NCBI GenBank assembly: GCA_029747015.1
Contig: JAKOGI010000816.1
Span: forward strand, 105,001-169,000
Source of the DNA: Carnegiea gigantea
Taxonomy: Eukaryota > Streptophyta > Magnoliopsida > Caryophyllales > Cactaceae
Length of the DNA stretch: 64,000 bases
Direction: 5' to 3'
Shown here: piece after piece, positions 1 through 13,328 of the stretch
Numbering within the stretch: position 1 is the stretch's first letter
Layout: the number at the start of each line of letters is the position of its first letter
The notes under the pieces: model-generated
What the model was told of the DNA's origin: nothing
The model's input: the letters and a program-made list of their open reading frames with translations, nothing else
Databases searched by the model: none
Made by a program: the position numbers and the translations under genes

Positions 1-457
1 CATCAATATAACTACTAACATCATAAATAACCTTAAGATATGTTATTTTATCCTCATAATTTTCCAATGCACACACTTATCGTACAAGCGTAGCTCACCA
101 TTTAACTACCAAGGAAGGAAAAGATTAAAAAAGGTAAGGTCGAGGCTAAGAAAAAGAAGAAAACAGGGGAAGATACAACCTTGCATCCTTGAGGCGCACT
201 TCATCCCCTTTGAGACGCTGACCTGGTAGCCTCACGCTGAGACGCGCCTAAGTATGTGAAAAGCCCGTGTTTTTTTAGCAAACGTTCACCTCGCATCTGA
301 AAAGCCCGCACCCCGGGTCCCTCTGTGGTTTTTTGAGCCTTGGGCTGTTTTAATGTAAGGGTACAACATAAACAAACTCTATGGAGGAAATAATGCTAAT
401 GCTTCCACACTTGACTCTCGCATGCATTGCGAGGCAATATTTTGGAATATGGATTCT
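1..457. other. No gene recognised
   Basis: AT-rich sequence at the window edge. I see no coding exon, RNA gene or clear repeat on either strand. Confidence 0.5.
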
Positions 458-887
458 GATTGGAGTTCAGAACCTAGGTGTGATAGGGAATCAACTACAG
501 TTTTACCCCCGCCTTTTTTTCCCCGGGGGGGGGGGGCGCAGTTGTACCAAGGGCATCAAGTGTAGACCTTGAAAACCTAATCCAGTGCGTGACATTGGGC
601 ATTGATGCCTAAAGACATTATAACCCATGCCATAAGCTCTGGGCAAGTACATGATATAATGAAGATTGATTTATTGGAGTTCAGAACCTAGGTATGACAG
701 GGAATGAACTACAGTTTTTTTCCCTTTTTTTGGGGGGGGGGGTTGCCAAGGGCATCAAGTTGTAGACCTTAAAAACCAAATCCAGTATGTACATGATACT
801 GGACATTGATGCCAAAAGACATGACAGCCCATTCCCTAAGCCGCAGGCAGGTCCATGATATAATGAAGATTGATTTATGATTCAATA
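458..887. repeat. Two-copy tandem duplication with internal G-runs
   Basis: Two direct copies of about 213 bp lie head to tail, each beginning near TTGGAGTTCAGAACCTAGG (about 461 and 675). Each ends with ATGATATAATGAAGATTGAT. The copies have diverged by scattered substitutions and small indels. Each carries a pyrimidine run followed by a G-run at the same internal place (about 515-537 and 715-742), so the tract was present before duplication. No coding potential is seen. Confidence 0.7.
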
Positions 888-2047
888 CATAAAGGCCTTG
901 CCTATCATTATATAGAGTTTAAAAACGCTGGAAACGGCGTTCATATTAGCCAAGATCTAAAACAATGCATCAGGATGCATTTATTCCCCGCCCGGGGGGG
1001 GGGGGAAGGGAAGAAATATGAAGGACCTTTTATTTGCTACATACAATCAATGACAATTTTGCCACCTATAGATGATACAAACATGCATAGTTGTAGCAAA
1101 TGGATACGCTAGCCTTTAGGGGGGGAGTGGGAGAGGATCATGACCTACTTAGAAACCCTAAGTCCTTGACTCCTTGGTCACCATACTTGGTGCCGCATAT
1201 TCAATTTCCACCTGTCTATTCCATTTGTCTTTTTCACTCATATACTAAACTTGATGACCCAATTCTAGATCTTCATCTGTAGGATCAACTAAATTCAAAC
1301 GAAAATCATGAAGAATTTGAACTGGACCTCCAATCCTCTCTTAAAAAGAACATGAAGATATCATCTTCTTCAATTGCTTAGACAAGCCTAGACCAGAATA
1401 ATAGCATTAATAAAAGGGGAAGGCTCACTCTTCTACAGTAATAATGGCACTGTAACTTTAGAAGAAATAAGGTTTTAGCCCACATCCATGTCTCCATTCC
1501 CACTGGGAAGTAATAAATTTATAAGAGGTTTCCACCCTGGGTAGCAGAGACATTCAAGCTTTTGTTTCTCTGTTCTAGTTGAAAGTTCGTGTCAGAGAAC
1601 TGTATCGGCAGAAAAGTGTACAGTAATGTACAGAAAACTAGAGGAGGCATGAAAGAAATTTGAGGGAGTTTGAATACCATTCTTCCAGAATATGAAGAAA
1701 ATAGTCGATGCAAGTATCTTAAAGCTGAAAATCAGACCTCAAAATCAGCAACGTATAAGGTGCAACTAATCTAACATGGCGATCGTGATATATCAAGGAT
1801 CCTTTCCCATCTCAGCCACCACGCAAACGTGACTTCCATGGAAATGAATGTTCACACACAGCAGATACACATGAACATCACAGAGACAGGGAAATCCACT
1901 GATAGCAAAGGAGAACACTAACTAGCATTATGGGAACATAATCTGCTTCAGAGTAAATCTTATCACAAAAGAAAAGAAAAGAGGGGAGAAAAAAGGCAAC
2001 ATTATGATAATGCCTACCAGATCAGTATCACACTCACAGTCTGCAGG
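888..2047. other. Intergenic, no gene recognised
   Basis: Short open frames occur but none resembles a known protein or sits between credible splice sites. A G-run lies near 995-1007. The right end is the 3' flank of the minus-strand C1D-like gene. Confidence 0.45.
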
Positions 2048-3493
2048 TCAGTCCTCATCCAGATCTGCAGCATCTAGAGGCACAAGAGGCCCCTTCATGC
2101 CCCCATTGTTTTCACCAAGAAGTTCACGAGCTGCTTTCTCCAGAAATTCTTGCGCAGCCTCTCGGACAGACTTTGCCTCACTGCACTGATATTTCCTCTT
2201 CTTTTCATTTCTATCTGAATACTTCATTCTGCCCTCCTGATTGTTACTGATGGCCCTCATACTTCGTCTCTGCTCTACAATATTCAGAAAGACAAAGATA
2301 AGTCACATTCATTCCCAAAGAAAAAGAAAAGAACATTATCAGAATCAAGCAAATGACTGCCCACATACCAGGGGTAAGATCAGGCAATGAATGCTCTATA
2401 AAACGTGCTGCCGCTTGAGGGTTCAAAGTCGCACTAGGTTTCAAGGGGGCTTCGAAAAAAGGAAGACAAAATAGCATCACTAAAGACAGTACCATAATCT
2501 ACCAACGATACACTGAATATGATTAAAGGTTTCTTAGCAATGAAGTCCATTATGGGAGCAGAAACAAAAGGCATAGAACTTTCCAAGTAAAACCACATGA
2601 TCATGAAAGTTTAAGCAACAGAGTAATACCTTTGCTCCACTCTACAAAACGGTCAAGTTTTTCTTGGTACCGGCTTAACCTATCCTACAAAAGGACACCA
2701 CAACAGACAAATGAGTAAACCTTATGGCATATAAAAGGAAAAGACAAACTTTCCCACACCCAAAATGAAGGGAGGATTGGAAAGAACAAGGATTCCTGAT
2801 TTTCCATGCCTGCTGGATGACATGCATGGAGCGAGACCAACATGTTCAAATCTTTTAGAAAAAATAAAAGGGATTTTTTTTTGGGGGGGGGGGGGGAAGC
2901 ATAACACATAAAGGGACAATCAAAACCACAATGCAGAACAATAAGCAAGTGTGCCCAGTTTTAAAAACTTGAAATTGAAGTAGAATTCATAACAGAACTT
3001 TCACCAAAGTTACCATTATATTGAAAAAAGAAGACCCATCATGTCAAAGTTTACAAGTGAAAAAATTAAACTCATAAGTCAACCAAGAGGGGTAGGGATG
3101 ATACATACAAGTTCTCCTTTAATTGGGTGGTGATCAGGATAAATCCCAGAGCATCTCAGCCTCACTACAGCAACAAAATAAACCATACCCGCAAAAACTT
3201 AACCATTACATTCACAAATAACAATCAAATTGGAACATTTTGAAAGAAAAAAGGGGGGTCAAATAGGGATTAAATGAATTACCAGACAACAAAACACAAG
3301 TAGTTTTAGCAAGCAATAGAAGAGACTGAGCTCGTTCAAGAGGGGGCAACTCAGCGAGAACTTCAGGGTCAGAGGAGAGAGAAATGAATTCATCAAAGTT
3401 AGATTTGAGTTCATCTATATTGATCAGCGTTCCTCTCACCCCTTCCATCACTCTATCCGGCACAACCGTGCTGCTCTCGTTCTCCACCTGCAT
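2048..3493 (-). CDS. C1D/LRP1-like nuclear exosome cofactor (Sas10/Utp3/C1D family)
   Basis: Five coding exons on the minus strand: 3493-3283, 3164-3109, 2684-2630, 2449-2369 and 2274-2048. They join in phase at GT-AG sites to 209 residues. The N-terminal half has the helical Sas10/C1D pattern (ELPPLERAQSLLLLAK, then IYPDHHPIKGELDRL). The C-terminal part is lysine- and arginine-rich (SDRNEKKRKY) and ends in an acidic tail, DAADLDED. In yeast and animals, members (Lrp1/Rrp47, C1D) bind RNA and the Rrp6 exosome subunit and act in nuclear rRNA and snoRNA 3' processing; the same role here is inferred. Length fits plant members. The start is the first ATG of the first exon, in a CT-rich leader. 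From memory, Arabidopsis At5g25080 is the C1D-family gene near a folate-biopterin transporter pair. Confidence 0.88.
2874..2896. repeat. T-run/G-run tract in a C1D intron
   Basis: A run of about ten T is followed directly by about thirteen G, inside the intron between the second and third coding exons of the C1D-like gene. It is one of many such composite tracts in the window. Confidence 0.8.
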
Positions 3494-4329
3494 TCTCTCT
3501 CTAACTATAAGTCTTTCTCTCTCTACAAATCTAGGGTTCGAGGAGGGTTCTACCCCAGTGGAATTTTCGAGTAATCGTCTTGTTCGAACAGGTGTCGATG
3601 AGTACGAGAGGCTTTTAGGGGATTTGGGTGGTGCTGGGAGTGAATGGGCGGCAGCGATAGAGAGAGACTAGTGCTTTTAGTTCTGGTTGGAATGGAATGA
3701 AGTTGCGGAATTTTTCAAAACCTTTTTAGGTTGTAAGTACCAATGAGGAGAGCATTTGGGACAATTGGTAGTCTTAAGGCCTTACCTCACCCCTTTTCTC
3801 CTAGTTTGTACCAATAATGTCCCAATTTATCTTCAAATTTGTTTTTTCTTTTTTGAAAAATATCATATGGTAAGTTTATTAAGATAACAATCTCACCTAT
3901 TAGCTTGCACAATGTTATCTACAAACTAATATCGAAGGTAATGACAAACATGCTTCAGGTGATTCTTCCTAGATTTGTGGATATGAAACAGACGATATTT
4001 TTTAATGAAGATTGATGTTTGACGATATTTTAATGAATTATTATACTTTTCACTTTTTGGGAAAGAAAAAAGCTGGAAGGAGTGGTTGGATGGAGATCAT
4101 GATTATATCAGCAAGGTAAACTGAAGCAGTTCTATTTGAAGTTTTTCATGCAACAAATAGGGTTCCCGAATGTATGAATTCAGTCGTTGCTTATGAACGA
4201 TCACATTTTCTTCCCAAATCAATTGGAAAGTGGTGTGGTTGTTTAGACTTGATAAGGTACTCCGAGCTTATCCACTTTCATCGTATCTTGTCTTGCTTGT
4301 GTATGAAGGGCTATTTGCCTTATTACATT
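3494..4329. other. 5' flank of the C1D-like gene, otherwise empty
   Basis: A CT-rich stretch (about 3495-3525) probably forms the leader of the C1D-like gene. The rest is AT-rich, and I see no gene. Confidence 0.4.
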
Positions 4330-5165
4330 AATAGCCTGTTTGGCTCTATGTAACCGAATCAGTAATGCAATCAAAATGATAATAGTGATTCTATTATCAT
4401 GTTTGGTTACCATTAAGAAATGTAATCAAGATTGCATTGTAATTATATTTACCTTAATCTATGTAATTACAATTACTTGACTTTTCCTAAACAATTATGA
4501 TTGCATACCTTTACATCAAAGTCTACCCAACTATAAGGTATTACATTTGAAAATTCAACTATAAGCTATTATATTTGAAAATTTTCTCCCTCTTCTCTCC
4601 ATTGTTTCTTCTCTACTTCCCCTCTCTTATTAGTTTGACCCCATTTTTTTTAAAGTTTGAAGCGCCCCTCACTCCTCTCTCCTCTCCATATTAGATAAAG
4701 TTTAACCTAAACTATGATCGTATTATTATAACTGCATTTTTGTACGTTCTAGACATCATGTCTCTTTCTCCCCCTCACATCATCATCATCGTCGTCGTCG
4801 TCATCTCTCTACTTGGTAAACTTGAACAATATTATATTACTGTAATCTAGAAGAAATATAGTGAAGTAAGTCTTATGTGAAATATTGTAATTATGATGAT
4901 AAGATATTGGATAATAGTTATCAACAAAATTACAAATAACTAAAATAGGCAAAACTAAAATGCAAATTTAATTGCAAGTACTTTACGTTACGTGTAAAAT
5001 CAAGTATTGTTTGTAAATGAATTCATTTCATTACAGTTGTAAAAATTTTATAACCAAACATTATAATGCGATTATTATCCCATTTCATTACACTAACAAT
5101 TGCATCACATGATTAATTCCATTACATAGTGATTGCATTACTTTCAATCAACCGCTACATAAGTG
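4330..5165. mobile_element. Inverted-repeat-rich block, MITE-like
   Basis: The left end reads CCTGTTTGGCTCTATGTAAC followed by CAGTAATGCAATC. The right end contains ACATAGTGATTGCATTAC, so GTAATGCAATC-type sequence faces inward from both ends. Internal copies (ATGTTTGGTTACC near 4402, TATAACCAAACA near 5049) suggest nesting or an internal palindrome. TTTGG-containing ends are common in plant MITEs. I could not define exact termini or a target duplication. Confidence 0.45.
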
Positions 5166-6750
5166 TACACGGAAAAAAGTTACACAGGCTTAAATTTTAT
5201 TATGTGCCCTTGGATATTCGACAGTTATTCTTCATGGATGACAACTTTGCAGGCTTGCAGCCATGATACTCATACAAAAGGAGGTTGTTGCATTACATGA
5301 TGTACTCCGAACTTACGAAAGACTCTCCAACAGCAAGCAAATTTTGAAAAATCAGAATTGTTCTTCAGTAATAGCATGAACAAGGGTAAGGGTTCAACTC
5401 ACTGTTTGTTAACATGTAAGAGATAAGTGATCATAATAAGTACTTAGACTTGCCAATGTGCATTGGTAAGTATAAGATACTGATTTTTGATTTCAGAAAT
5501 TACAAATTTCTAACCTGATCTTATTGTTTACGCAAATATGGTATGTAGTTAGAAATCCCTAGTCTCTTGCAATTAGGATTTTAAGAGATCACCATTTCTC
5601 TTCCACATAGATTTCACACGTTTTTGTCTTGTGAGCACATAAAAACATAAAACTTTGATGCTCCATAGCTAAATACATGATACTTAAATCACGAGCCAAA
5701 TTAGACATTTAGCTTCAAATATCAGTCACAATACTTACTAATGTTGATGTTGCAATGACACCTCCTATTTAAGAAATTATTGATGTGAAGGTAGCTAAAT
5801 TATCTGTATCTATAGAAGGAAACGGTATGCTGTGGTGAACTCAAAAAATCAATGGAAGAAGTCAATTAAAAGACCTGAAAGTGATTAAACATTAACAAAA
5901 TTTTACAATGCAGTTGAATAATCTAATGATTATGCTTGAGGAAATTTGTGACTAATTATGAGAACTGATTAAAACTAAGTGACTATTTATTTAGGGATAA
6001 TTAAAATGGCAATCATCATTCATCAGATTTTTTCCAACAACAGTTATGGTGTATATAGATCCCCCCCGCCCCCCCCCCCCCCAAAAAAAAAAAGAGCATA
6101 ATAAGAGTTAATAGGTGGAGTTGTGGAGTTGTTTTCTTTTTTTTAAAACAAAAAGCAAAAAACAGGGCCTGATGGATGCTGCAAACACAGTACGCTGTAC
6201 ACCCCCATGACAGCATTTTCCTTGGGTAGATGCTTAGATTAGATTCATTCAAACATTGACCCTACAGCCAAAGGGCAGTTTCGTAAATTCACTCCCTCTT
6301 TTAAATTCAACCATGGCCATGACAAAATCATACATTTTTAGGTGGGGTGCTTGAAAGCTTTTTTAATGCAGCCCTGACACCAACCAGAAAAAGATTCAAT
6401 ATCGTAAAATTCATACATACATGCCCATATTTATCCATCCTCTTCTCTACCACCCTTTTTTTTTTTTTTTAAATCCCCACCTCAGCCCACTGTTCACCAA
6501 ACCAAGTACTTCTTCTCTTCTTTCTCTGTCTTCTAGAAACTCCCCTTCCCTCTTTCTCCCTCTAGATTAGGGCTGGCATGGCCCCCAGCTTCCTTATTGG
6601 ACCAAAACAGCAAAGGGGAGGAATTTTTATGGGGGAAGAAAACTTGCCCACAAAAATTTGAAGGGAAAAAAAAGGTGAGAAGAATAGCTAGATGGATGGA
6701 AATTGGAAGGGGGGCAAAACATGGCCAATGTCTTCTGATGTCCTCAAAGC
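5166..6750. other. Intergenic with a C-run/A-run tract
   Basis: AT-rich DNA without a recognised gene. A C-run/A-run composite lies at about 6061-6092. From about 6500 the sequence becomes CT-rich, consistent with the promoter and leader of the gene that starts at 7222. Confidence 0.4.
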
Positions 6751-6756
6751 TCTCAT

Positions 6757-6785
6757 CTTTCTCTTTCTCTTTCTCTTTCTCTTTC
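6757..6785 (+). repeat. (CTTTCT)n microsatellite in the 5' leader region
   Basis: Hexanucleotide-like CTTTCT/CTTT repeats sit within a long pyrimidine-rich stretch (about 6730-7140) upstream of the ATG at 7222. Such stretches are frequent in plant core promoters and 5' leaders. Confidence 0.75.
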
Positions 6786-7221
6786 CCAGAAATACCCTTG
6801 TGTTTTTTTGCTGCGACCGCCACAATGCTGCCCCCCATTTCCTTCCATCTTCATCATAGGAAGCCACCAAACCAACTCAGACTTCGCCTTTTCTCAATTT
6901 CTTCCCGGGGCCCTTTTTGGGGTTTTCCAACTCTTCCATTCAATGTTCCACACAGAGCCAGGGAGAGAAAGAGAAAGCCCTTCTCTCCTTATTAACCCTT
7001 TTCACGCCTCAACCCTTCTGTCTCTCTCTGCCTGTGCCTACGTCTGTCGTTCTTTCTCTCTCCTTTTGTTGCCTCATCTTTGAAACCTTATCCCTTTTTG
7101 TTCCCCTATCTCTCTCCTGTCTCGTGGTTTTGATTTCTTAGATTTGGGTATTTTTGTTTGATTTTTGGGGAATTTGGGTTGATGGGCATGTGATTGAGGG
7201 AAAAGGGTCAAAAGGGTTTTC

Positions 7222-9330
7222 ATGGCTTCACGAAGATCGAATTCTGTTGATGAGGAGGCTAAATTCAGGGAAAAGCATCAGGTTCTACTGCAGGAATACC
7301 TAGTCTTGCAAAAGGTTTCTTGGAATTTTCCCCAATTTTTTAAAGCTTCCCTCAGTTTGATTGTGTTCCAATTTTGATTTGTTGATGTATGGAATTGGGA
7401 TGTTTATTTCTTGACTGTCGTAGCTTGTGAGAAAATTTGAATTTAAATTGCCATTTTGGGGGGGGGGGGTTGTTAGGAGCGAGGGCAGGTCTGTGATTGA
7501 GCAAGTTCTTGTGTCAGTATTTGTATAGTCGATGAATGAATTTTGTGAATCTTACACTGTAAATTTGATGTATGGGAATAGGGATGATGTTTTAACTATA
7601 GTAGCTTGAAAATTTGAATTTAAATTGACGAGGGTAGTGTTCTTGCTTTTTTTTTTTGGGGGGGGGGGGGGGGGTGTGTTTCATGTCAATATTTGTATGG
7701 TTGTCGTTGATGAATAAAATTTGTGAATTTTTAGACTGGGAATTTGATAAAAGTAGGATTTTGTTGGTCTTGATTCTGGATGACAAAATTGGTATAATCT
7801 TTGCGCTAAAAGTTGTGAGAATTTTCTCCTTGGTTTTTGAGAATGGAAAGATTGTAAGTTGATTCTTGTATGGTAAGATTGAATAGACGAGTTCTTTGTG
7901 TTTTTCAATTATAGGAGTGTGTTTCAAAGAAGAGGAAGCTAAAGGAAGCTAAGGAAAGAAAACAGACCCTTTTGGATGAGATCAGGTACTATTCTTTGGA
8001 AAGCTTTTGTTTGATTGTGCAACTACACTCGCACAGTCGCACTCTTCAGACTAGGCAACATTCCCATAAGGTTATAGACACTTGATGCTTCTTCTTTTAT
8101 TAAAAATGGACAGACGTTTTCAGATAATAGTTGAGAATGGTTGGCTTTGATATTTGGATGGATGCATACGTGTATGCTATATTGGACACTTGTTGCTTAG
8201 TCCGACAGATGTGGTAATTGTGGAGTCGATTTGTTACTTTCGTGAATAGCAAATATATATCTTGATGATGTGCTTTTTGGGGCGAGGTAAGCTGTGCATC
8301 CCGCTAGGCCCATATGAAAGGTATACCGATGGCTGGTGCTGGGTGGGACTACATGAGAGCCGGGGGGTACTAGTACCAGATCAGACATAAGTCCTGACCG
8401 TGAATGACAAGGCCCTTTTCACCCACAACTTCTCCCCCAAAGAGTTGATCCCAGAATATGGGTTTGACACCCCAAGAATAGCCTTAACCATTGTGCTACA
8501 AGCAGTTTGATTGATGTATGTCTTGATGAATGGTTGTGTTTAGAAGTAGCAGCAAATCCTGCGGTTTGCTAGCTGAACTAGTAAAGTCCTAGATTGCATT
8601 TTAATCTTGCTTATACTAGCCGTTGCGTCACTTGATCCTAAAGAAAAAAGGGGAAAAGATAAACGAGAAGGGAGCAAAAGCTGTGGTCATTTTCAGAGTT
8701 GACAAACCATCCAATCTTTTAACCCTGTGGTGCCCTTTATTCCGTAAGTAGGTGATTACTGATTAGGTTAGATATTTTCTGTAAGAAACATACTAATGGA
8801 GCAGGTGTCGTTCATCTGTTGTGATTGCCAAATAAGAAACATCAGCTAAGATTTATATCTTCTATCATGTTTCATCTCATATCAGATTCCTGAGGCAAAG
8901 ACGTAAGTTCCTATTGAAGATGCAATCGCAGAATTCAGAACAGCAAGATTTTGTCCAACCGCAGAAGCCAGATGCAAAATATGATGCAGGACCAAGTGGA
9001 AGATATGCCAGTACTAGTGAACCCATAATCCAAAATTCACTGCCTATAATTGGGTCTGCTTGGAATTCGGTATGTTTCTCTGACTACTCGGTGAATTTCT
9101 TCATGATCTACATATTCAGTGCAACCTTGTTGCATGCTTAAACAAACTCCTTCCTTTGTGATATGGTCTGAGTTCTATGTCTCACATATATGCAGGGTGT
9201 TGGTGGTAAGGAAGAGATTGGTTTTGAACCCTTGAGAATAGGGAAGAAGCCCAAGAGTTTATTTCCAAATGGGAAACGAGCGGAGAAAAGGAAAATTACT
9301 TGGCAAGACCAGGTGGCTTTGAAGGTCTAA
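7222..9330 (+). CDS. Small coiled-coil plant protein of unknown function
   Basis: Four coding exons (7222-7314, 7915-7985, 8886-9069, 9196-9330) join in phase to 160 residues. Residues 1-70 are charged and helix-forming, with runs such as EAKFREKHQVLLQEYLVLQK, VSKKRKLKEAKERK and RFLRQRRKFLLKMQ, consistent with one coiled coil. The middle is Gln-, Ser- and Pro-rich. The C-terminal part is basic (GKRAEKRKITWQDQVALKV) and could be a nuclear localisation signal. I recognise the general pattern of an uncharacterised plant family but cannot assign a role. The ATG opens the first exon after a long pyrimidine-rich leader. Intron 1 carries G-runs and intron 2 a SINE-like insertion. The gene is convergent with the zinc-finger gene. 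Confidence 0.75.
7648..7673. repeat. T-run/G-run tract in intron 1
   Basis: About ten T followed by about sixteen G on the plus strand, within intron 1 of the coiled-coil gene. A second G-run lies about 200 bp upstream (7455-7466). Confidence 0.8.
8270..8512 (-). mobile_element. tRNA-derived SINE-like fragment
   Basis: Read on the minus strand, the sequence begins with a tRNA A-box-like TAGCACAATGGTTAAGGC near 8490-8507. About 30 bases on there is a weak B-box-like GGTGTCAAACCC. A GC-richer body unlike the surrounding intron follows. The arrangement fits a degraded plant SINE inside intron 2 of the coiled-coil gene. Box matches are imperfect and no target duplication was found. Confidence 0.4.
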
Positions 9331-10547
9331 GTGTTTTTACACCATCTTAGAGTGCTAGGGTTTGTGTAGAAGAACAGCATTCTATTATCTTATAATAGTG
9401 AATCATTCATTTCTTGATTACTAGTGTATGTGTTTTCAGCAAAAAAGCTTATAGAGTATAATCTTCATTTTTCGATGTCAATGAACTTAGTATGATGAAT
9501 CTCCTATTTAGATCGTCGGGTCTTGGTTGGATATCTGGTTAGGATTCTGAAGCACTTGCAGATAGGGAATGGTTTGGGCAATCTTCATTCTTTTTTCCCC
9601 ATGTAAATTTTTACTTAGCCGTGTTGAGGAGAATACCGAATTAGTGATGGATTGATGTAAGTTGAAATTCAGTATGTGGCATCCACTCAAGTGAAGGGTG
9701 TTAAGAGTAACTCCCAAAAGAAAAAAGAAATAAGGAAAAAATAAGGACTCAGAAGGAGGTCAACTCGATTTGGACCCAAAAGGCAACGTCGGTCCAAATT
9801 AAATTAATGGGTTTATCAAGGGTTTATAATATGATTCAAAATTAAATAGGTCCAAATTGTGGAATTTGAAGGGAAAATGGCCACAGAAATGTTCACAATG
9901 ATTGATCTACTTATTGTAATTTCGAAGCGAAGTTCTGGGAAAGATCAGAAACTAATCATATGTTGAATTTTTTCGAAGATTCTCTTTTCTTTGTCCCCAT
10001 CAATTACACACGAAAAACAGTTGAAGATCATGAGTCACAACACAATTGGAATGACCCAACACGTCCAGATGACTAGAATAATTGCACACCAAACTTTAAG
10101 ACATAAATTGACATGTCTATATGCCATACACGATTTACCAAATAACCCATTCATATAACACAAACTGACAAGAATCAGAAACCTAAAAACTGTTCTTTAC
10201 TCATACTAATACATCAACAAATGATAGTTCTCCTTTCTACTGTAAGAGCTACACCTTGCTGATGAAACCCTTGAAAATCAATGAAAACAAAGCATTTAGT
10301 ACTGACGAAGATTTTGTCAGACTCCTACTCATTTGGTCATTTAATAGCCATAAGAAGTGAAAAATAGGGAGAGTCCCAAGGGTGTGCAGTGTGCTGTCTT
10401 TATACTACATTTCAGTCACATATATAGGAAGGACAACTTAACCCTACTTTTTGGATGCCAGTAAATCCTAATCAGTCCTAATCTACCTTACAAAGCAAAT
10501 ATCAACCAACAATCACTTTTGTCGCCGCTTGCTAGCTCACAATTTGC
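9331..10547. other. Shared 3' flank of two convergent genes
   Basis: This is the gap between the stop codons of the plus-strand coiled-coil gene and the minus-strand zinc-finger gene. It is AT-rich, with no coding exon or repeat recognised. Confidence 0.5.
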
Positions 10548-13328
10548 TTATTCTTTGGCAACTTTCCCATCTTCTACTCCTTCCTTCACCATTATTGTCG
10601 ACACAACAATGACACCCCCGCAATTCTCCCTAAGTGTTTCCTTATGCTTATTGCTCTTCCTGTGAGCATCCATCAATGCCTCATCATGTGTCCGTACATT
10701 GCACATTTTGCAATGCCAACACTTCCTGATATTCCCCCCCATCGCTTGGTTTTGATCAACACTGCTACTCTTCTCTATGCTAACACCTTTCATTTCTTGC
10801 TCATTTTTGGACTTTTCCCCCATCATAGCAATGGTATTGCAAGTTGTTTCCTGCTTATCCATGGGTAGGTTTTTGCCTCCCTCCTTAGTCTGGTGCTTCT
10901 TTCCTTGCAGATGATCCTGCAAGTTTTTCTCAGATGCAGCATATACTTGGCACAAAGAGCAGTACCATTTTGTCATTGCCTCACTCTTCACATTTTCAGT
11001 GCCATTCGCATTGCCAGTTTTTTGGTCGACTCCAAGCCTAGCCTCCTTAGCCTTGTGCTTCTTTCCTTGGAGATGAGATTTCAGCAACTCCTCAGAAGTG
11101 GCGGACACTAGACAGAGCGAGCAATGCCATTTCTGGGCAACTGGGGTTTGCTCTCCCACTAAGCCCGTGTCATTAGTGGGACACCCAGGTTGAAGGGAGT
11201 TATCGCATGAATTACTGTCCATGCTGGTGATGCTGGTAGCTCCATTAGATTTAGATTTTGCTTCTTTTGCTTTGTGCTTTTTGCCTTGCATATGATGATT
11301 CAGAGTCCCTTCAGATGTAGTCGAAACTTCACATAAGGAGCAATACCACTTCCTTGGCAACTCATCCGCCCCTGGGGTCAATGAAGCTGCCTCTTCATTG
11401 ATCGCTTCTAATGTCTCAGCTTTCCTTTTCATGCCACAAATACCTGCAGTGGTCATAGCCTGCAAGCACTGATAGAGACAACAAAAATGTAAACTGAGAA
11501 TGAAGTATATGTCAAATATTTCCGTACTATAAATACAAACATTGATAACCAAAAGAATCAAACACAAAGATGTGTCTGTTCATCTCAATTGATTAGCTCT
11601 ATCAATGGAGCACTACCCATAATGGTTACTGTTGCAATGGGATCCAGTGAGGTCAAGATTTAGACAACCTTATCCTTCATAGGACATTGTCATAGGCCCA
11701 ACAGATTTGATGACATTAGAAATAATTACGTTGAAAATTTATGTTAACAGTACCTACAACATAATGTCAAATTGCAGAGCGACCCCCTTAAACGATATGG
11801 TTATATAGGATATAAGGGTTGCTCCAAGATACAGGCATGGTGGTATCAGGCACATATATAAAGAACAGAAATTGTAGCAGATTTTTAGCAGAAAATCCCA
11901 TTGCCTAATGCCTTGAAAGTAGGGCAGAAACATGAACAGTGCATTATGGTAAACCTAATAGGGTCACAAGACTGAAGTGCCTAGGTCTAACTCAATACCT
12001 GCAATATGGCCAATATTTGCTGACGATCATACTAGATGACTTTGGTAACAACCATTCAAGATAACTGTATCACTAATGTGGTGTTTGTTTGGATGCAATG
12101 TAATGAAATCAACCTCATAATGCAGCCATGATGATATAGTTTGCAGTAATCACGATTGCAAGTATAAACATGGTAGTGAAAACATAGTTACGAATTTGTT
12201 TGTATGACGAGGTCCTGCACATCCAAGCCAACAATCCATAAGGGGTACTCAGACACACACTACGAGATAAGCACACGTCAGAAAAACACGTTACAATATA
12301 CTCATACTACTATACTGGCAGAGTCCTTTGAACATACCTTGTGGCTTTATGGTTCAATAAACTTATCAAAATGGTTAATCAGAAAAATTAATCTATGATT
12401 CCTAGGATTGACTCTTGTAAGTCCAGCAAGAAGCATATACCCCTCTAATCTAGTCCTATTCGGCCAATGTTCGAATTAAATCCTTTTCTAGGACAAATTA
12501 GCAGAAGTCATAACACCACTAATACCCAAACCAAAAAAAAAATAAAAATAAAATCAGTTGATTCCCTTCTTTATTCTACCAAATAAACGACATCTTGCAC
12601 TCTCATTTCACCAATTTCATCACATACCTAACCATTACTAATACCATTTACACCTACATCATGTACTCCAAAATTGGTACTACAGAAAATAACACTGCAA
12701 CTTGAACGACAGTTGTAAACAAACAATACCTGTTGTCCACTTAATTCAACCATGGATTTCTCTGCAGTTTCAGCAATAGAAGAACCTAAGTTCTCTTCCA
12801 ATGGTACACTTTCCATGACCACATCTTGCACTTTGTGTTCCTCCCCACTTTCAAACACAATTTTCTCATCTGGGTGTTGATCATTTTGTAAGAATTCATC
12901 AACCCCAACAATAGAACCACCCGTCGATTCCATATTTTCTCCAAACTTCTCAACCGAATTGCCGAAATTCAGCAACTTTCCCTCAGAATCAGGCTCAATA
13001 GAACCCAAAACCCCAGATTTCATACGCAAAGAATGATCAATAGAGGAAACCCCTTGAACAATCTTTGCTTCTGGGTTGTAGGCAAGGAATTCCCCTGGAA
13101 ACAGGAACCCACAAAATTAAAATTAAAAATCAATAACAATAGCAAAAGATTCAATGTCTAGGTATTTGGGTTTTGGGGTTTTAGAGGGGGAGAAGGGAGG
13201 AAAGAACCAAAAAAAAAAAAAAGAAAAAGAAAGACCAACCTTGACATTGTTCTATATGATCAGTAAAGACTGTAATACTTGTTGCAGTGTCTTTCTTTCT
13301 GATGTTATCTTGTGGAACCTTGTCTTCC

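Noticed and set aside
3384..3671. 95-codon plus-strand frame opposite the first exon of the C1D-like gene
   Set aside because: It is the complement of a well-supported coding exon and its leader, with Ser/Leu-rich low-complexity content.
6597..6995. 132-codon open frame in the leader region of the coiled-coil gene
   Set aside because: Low-complexity Ser/Phe-rich translation of a CT-rich stretch. It overlaps competing frames of equal quality on both strands.
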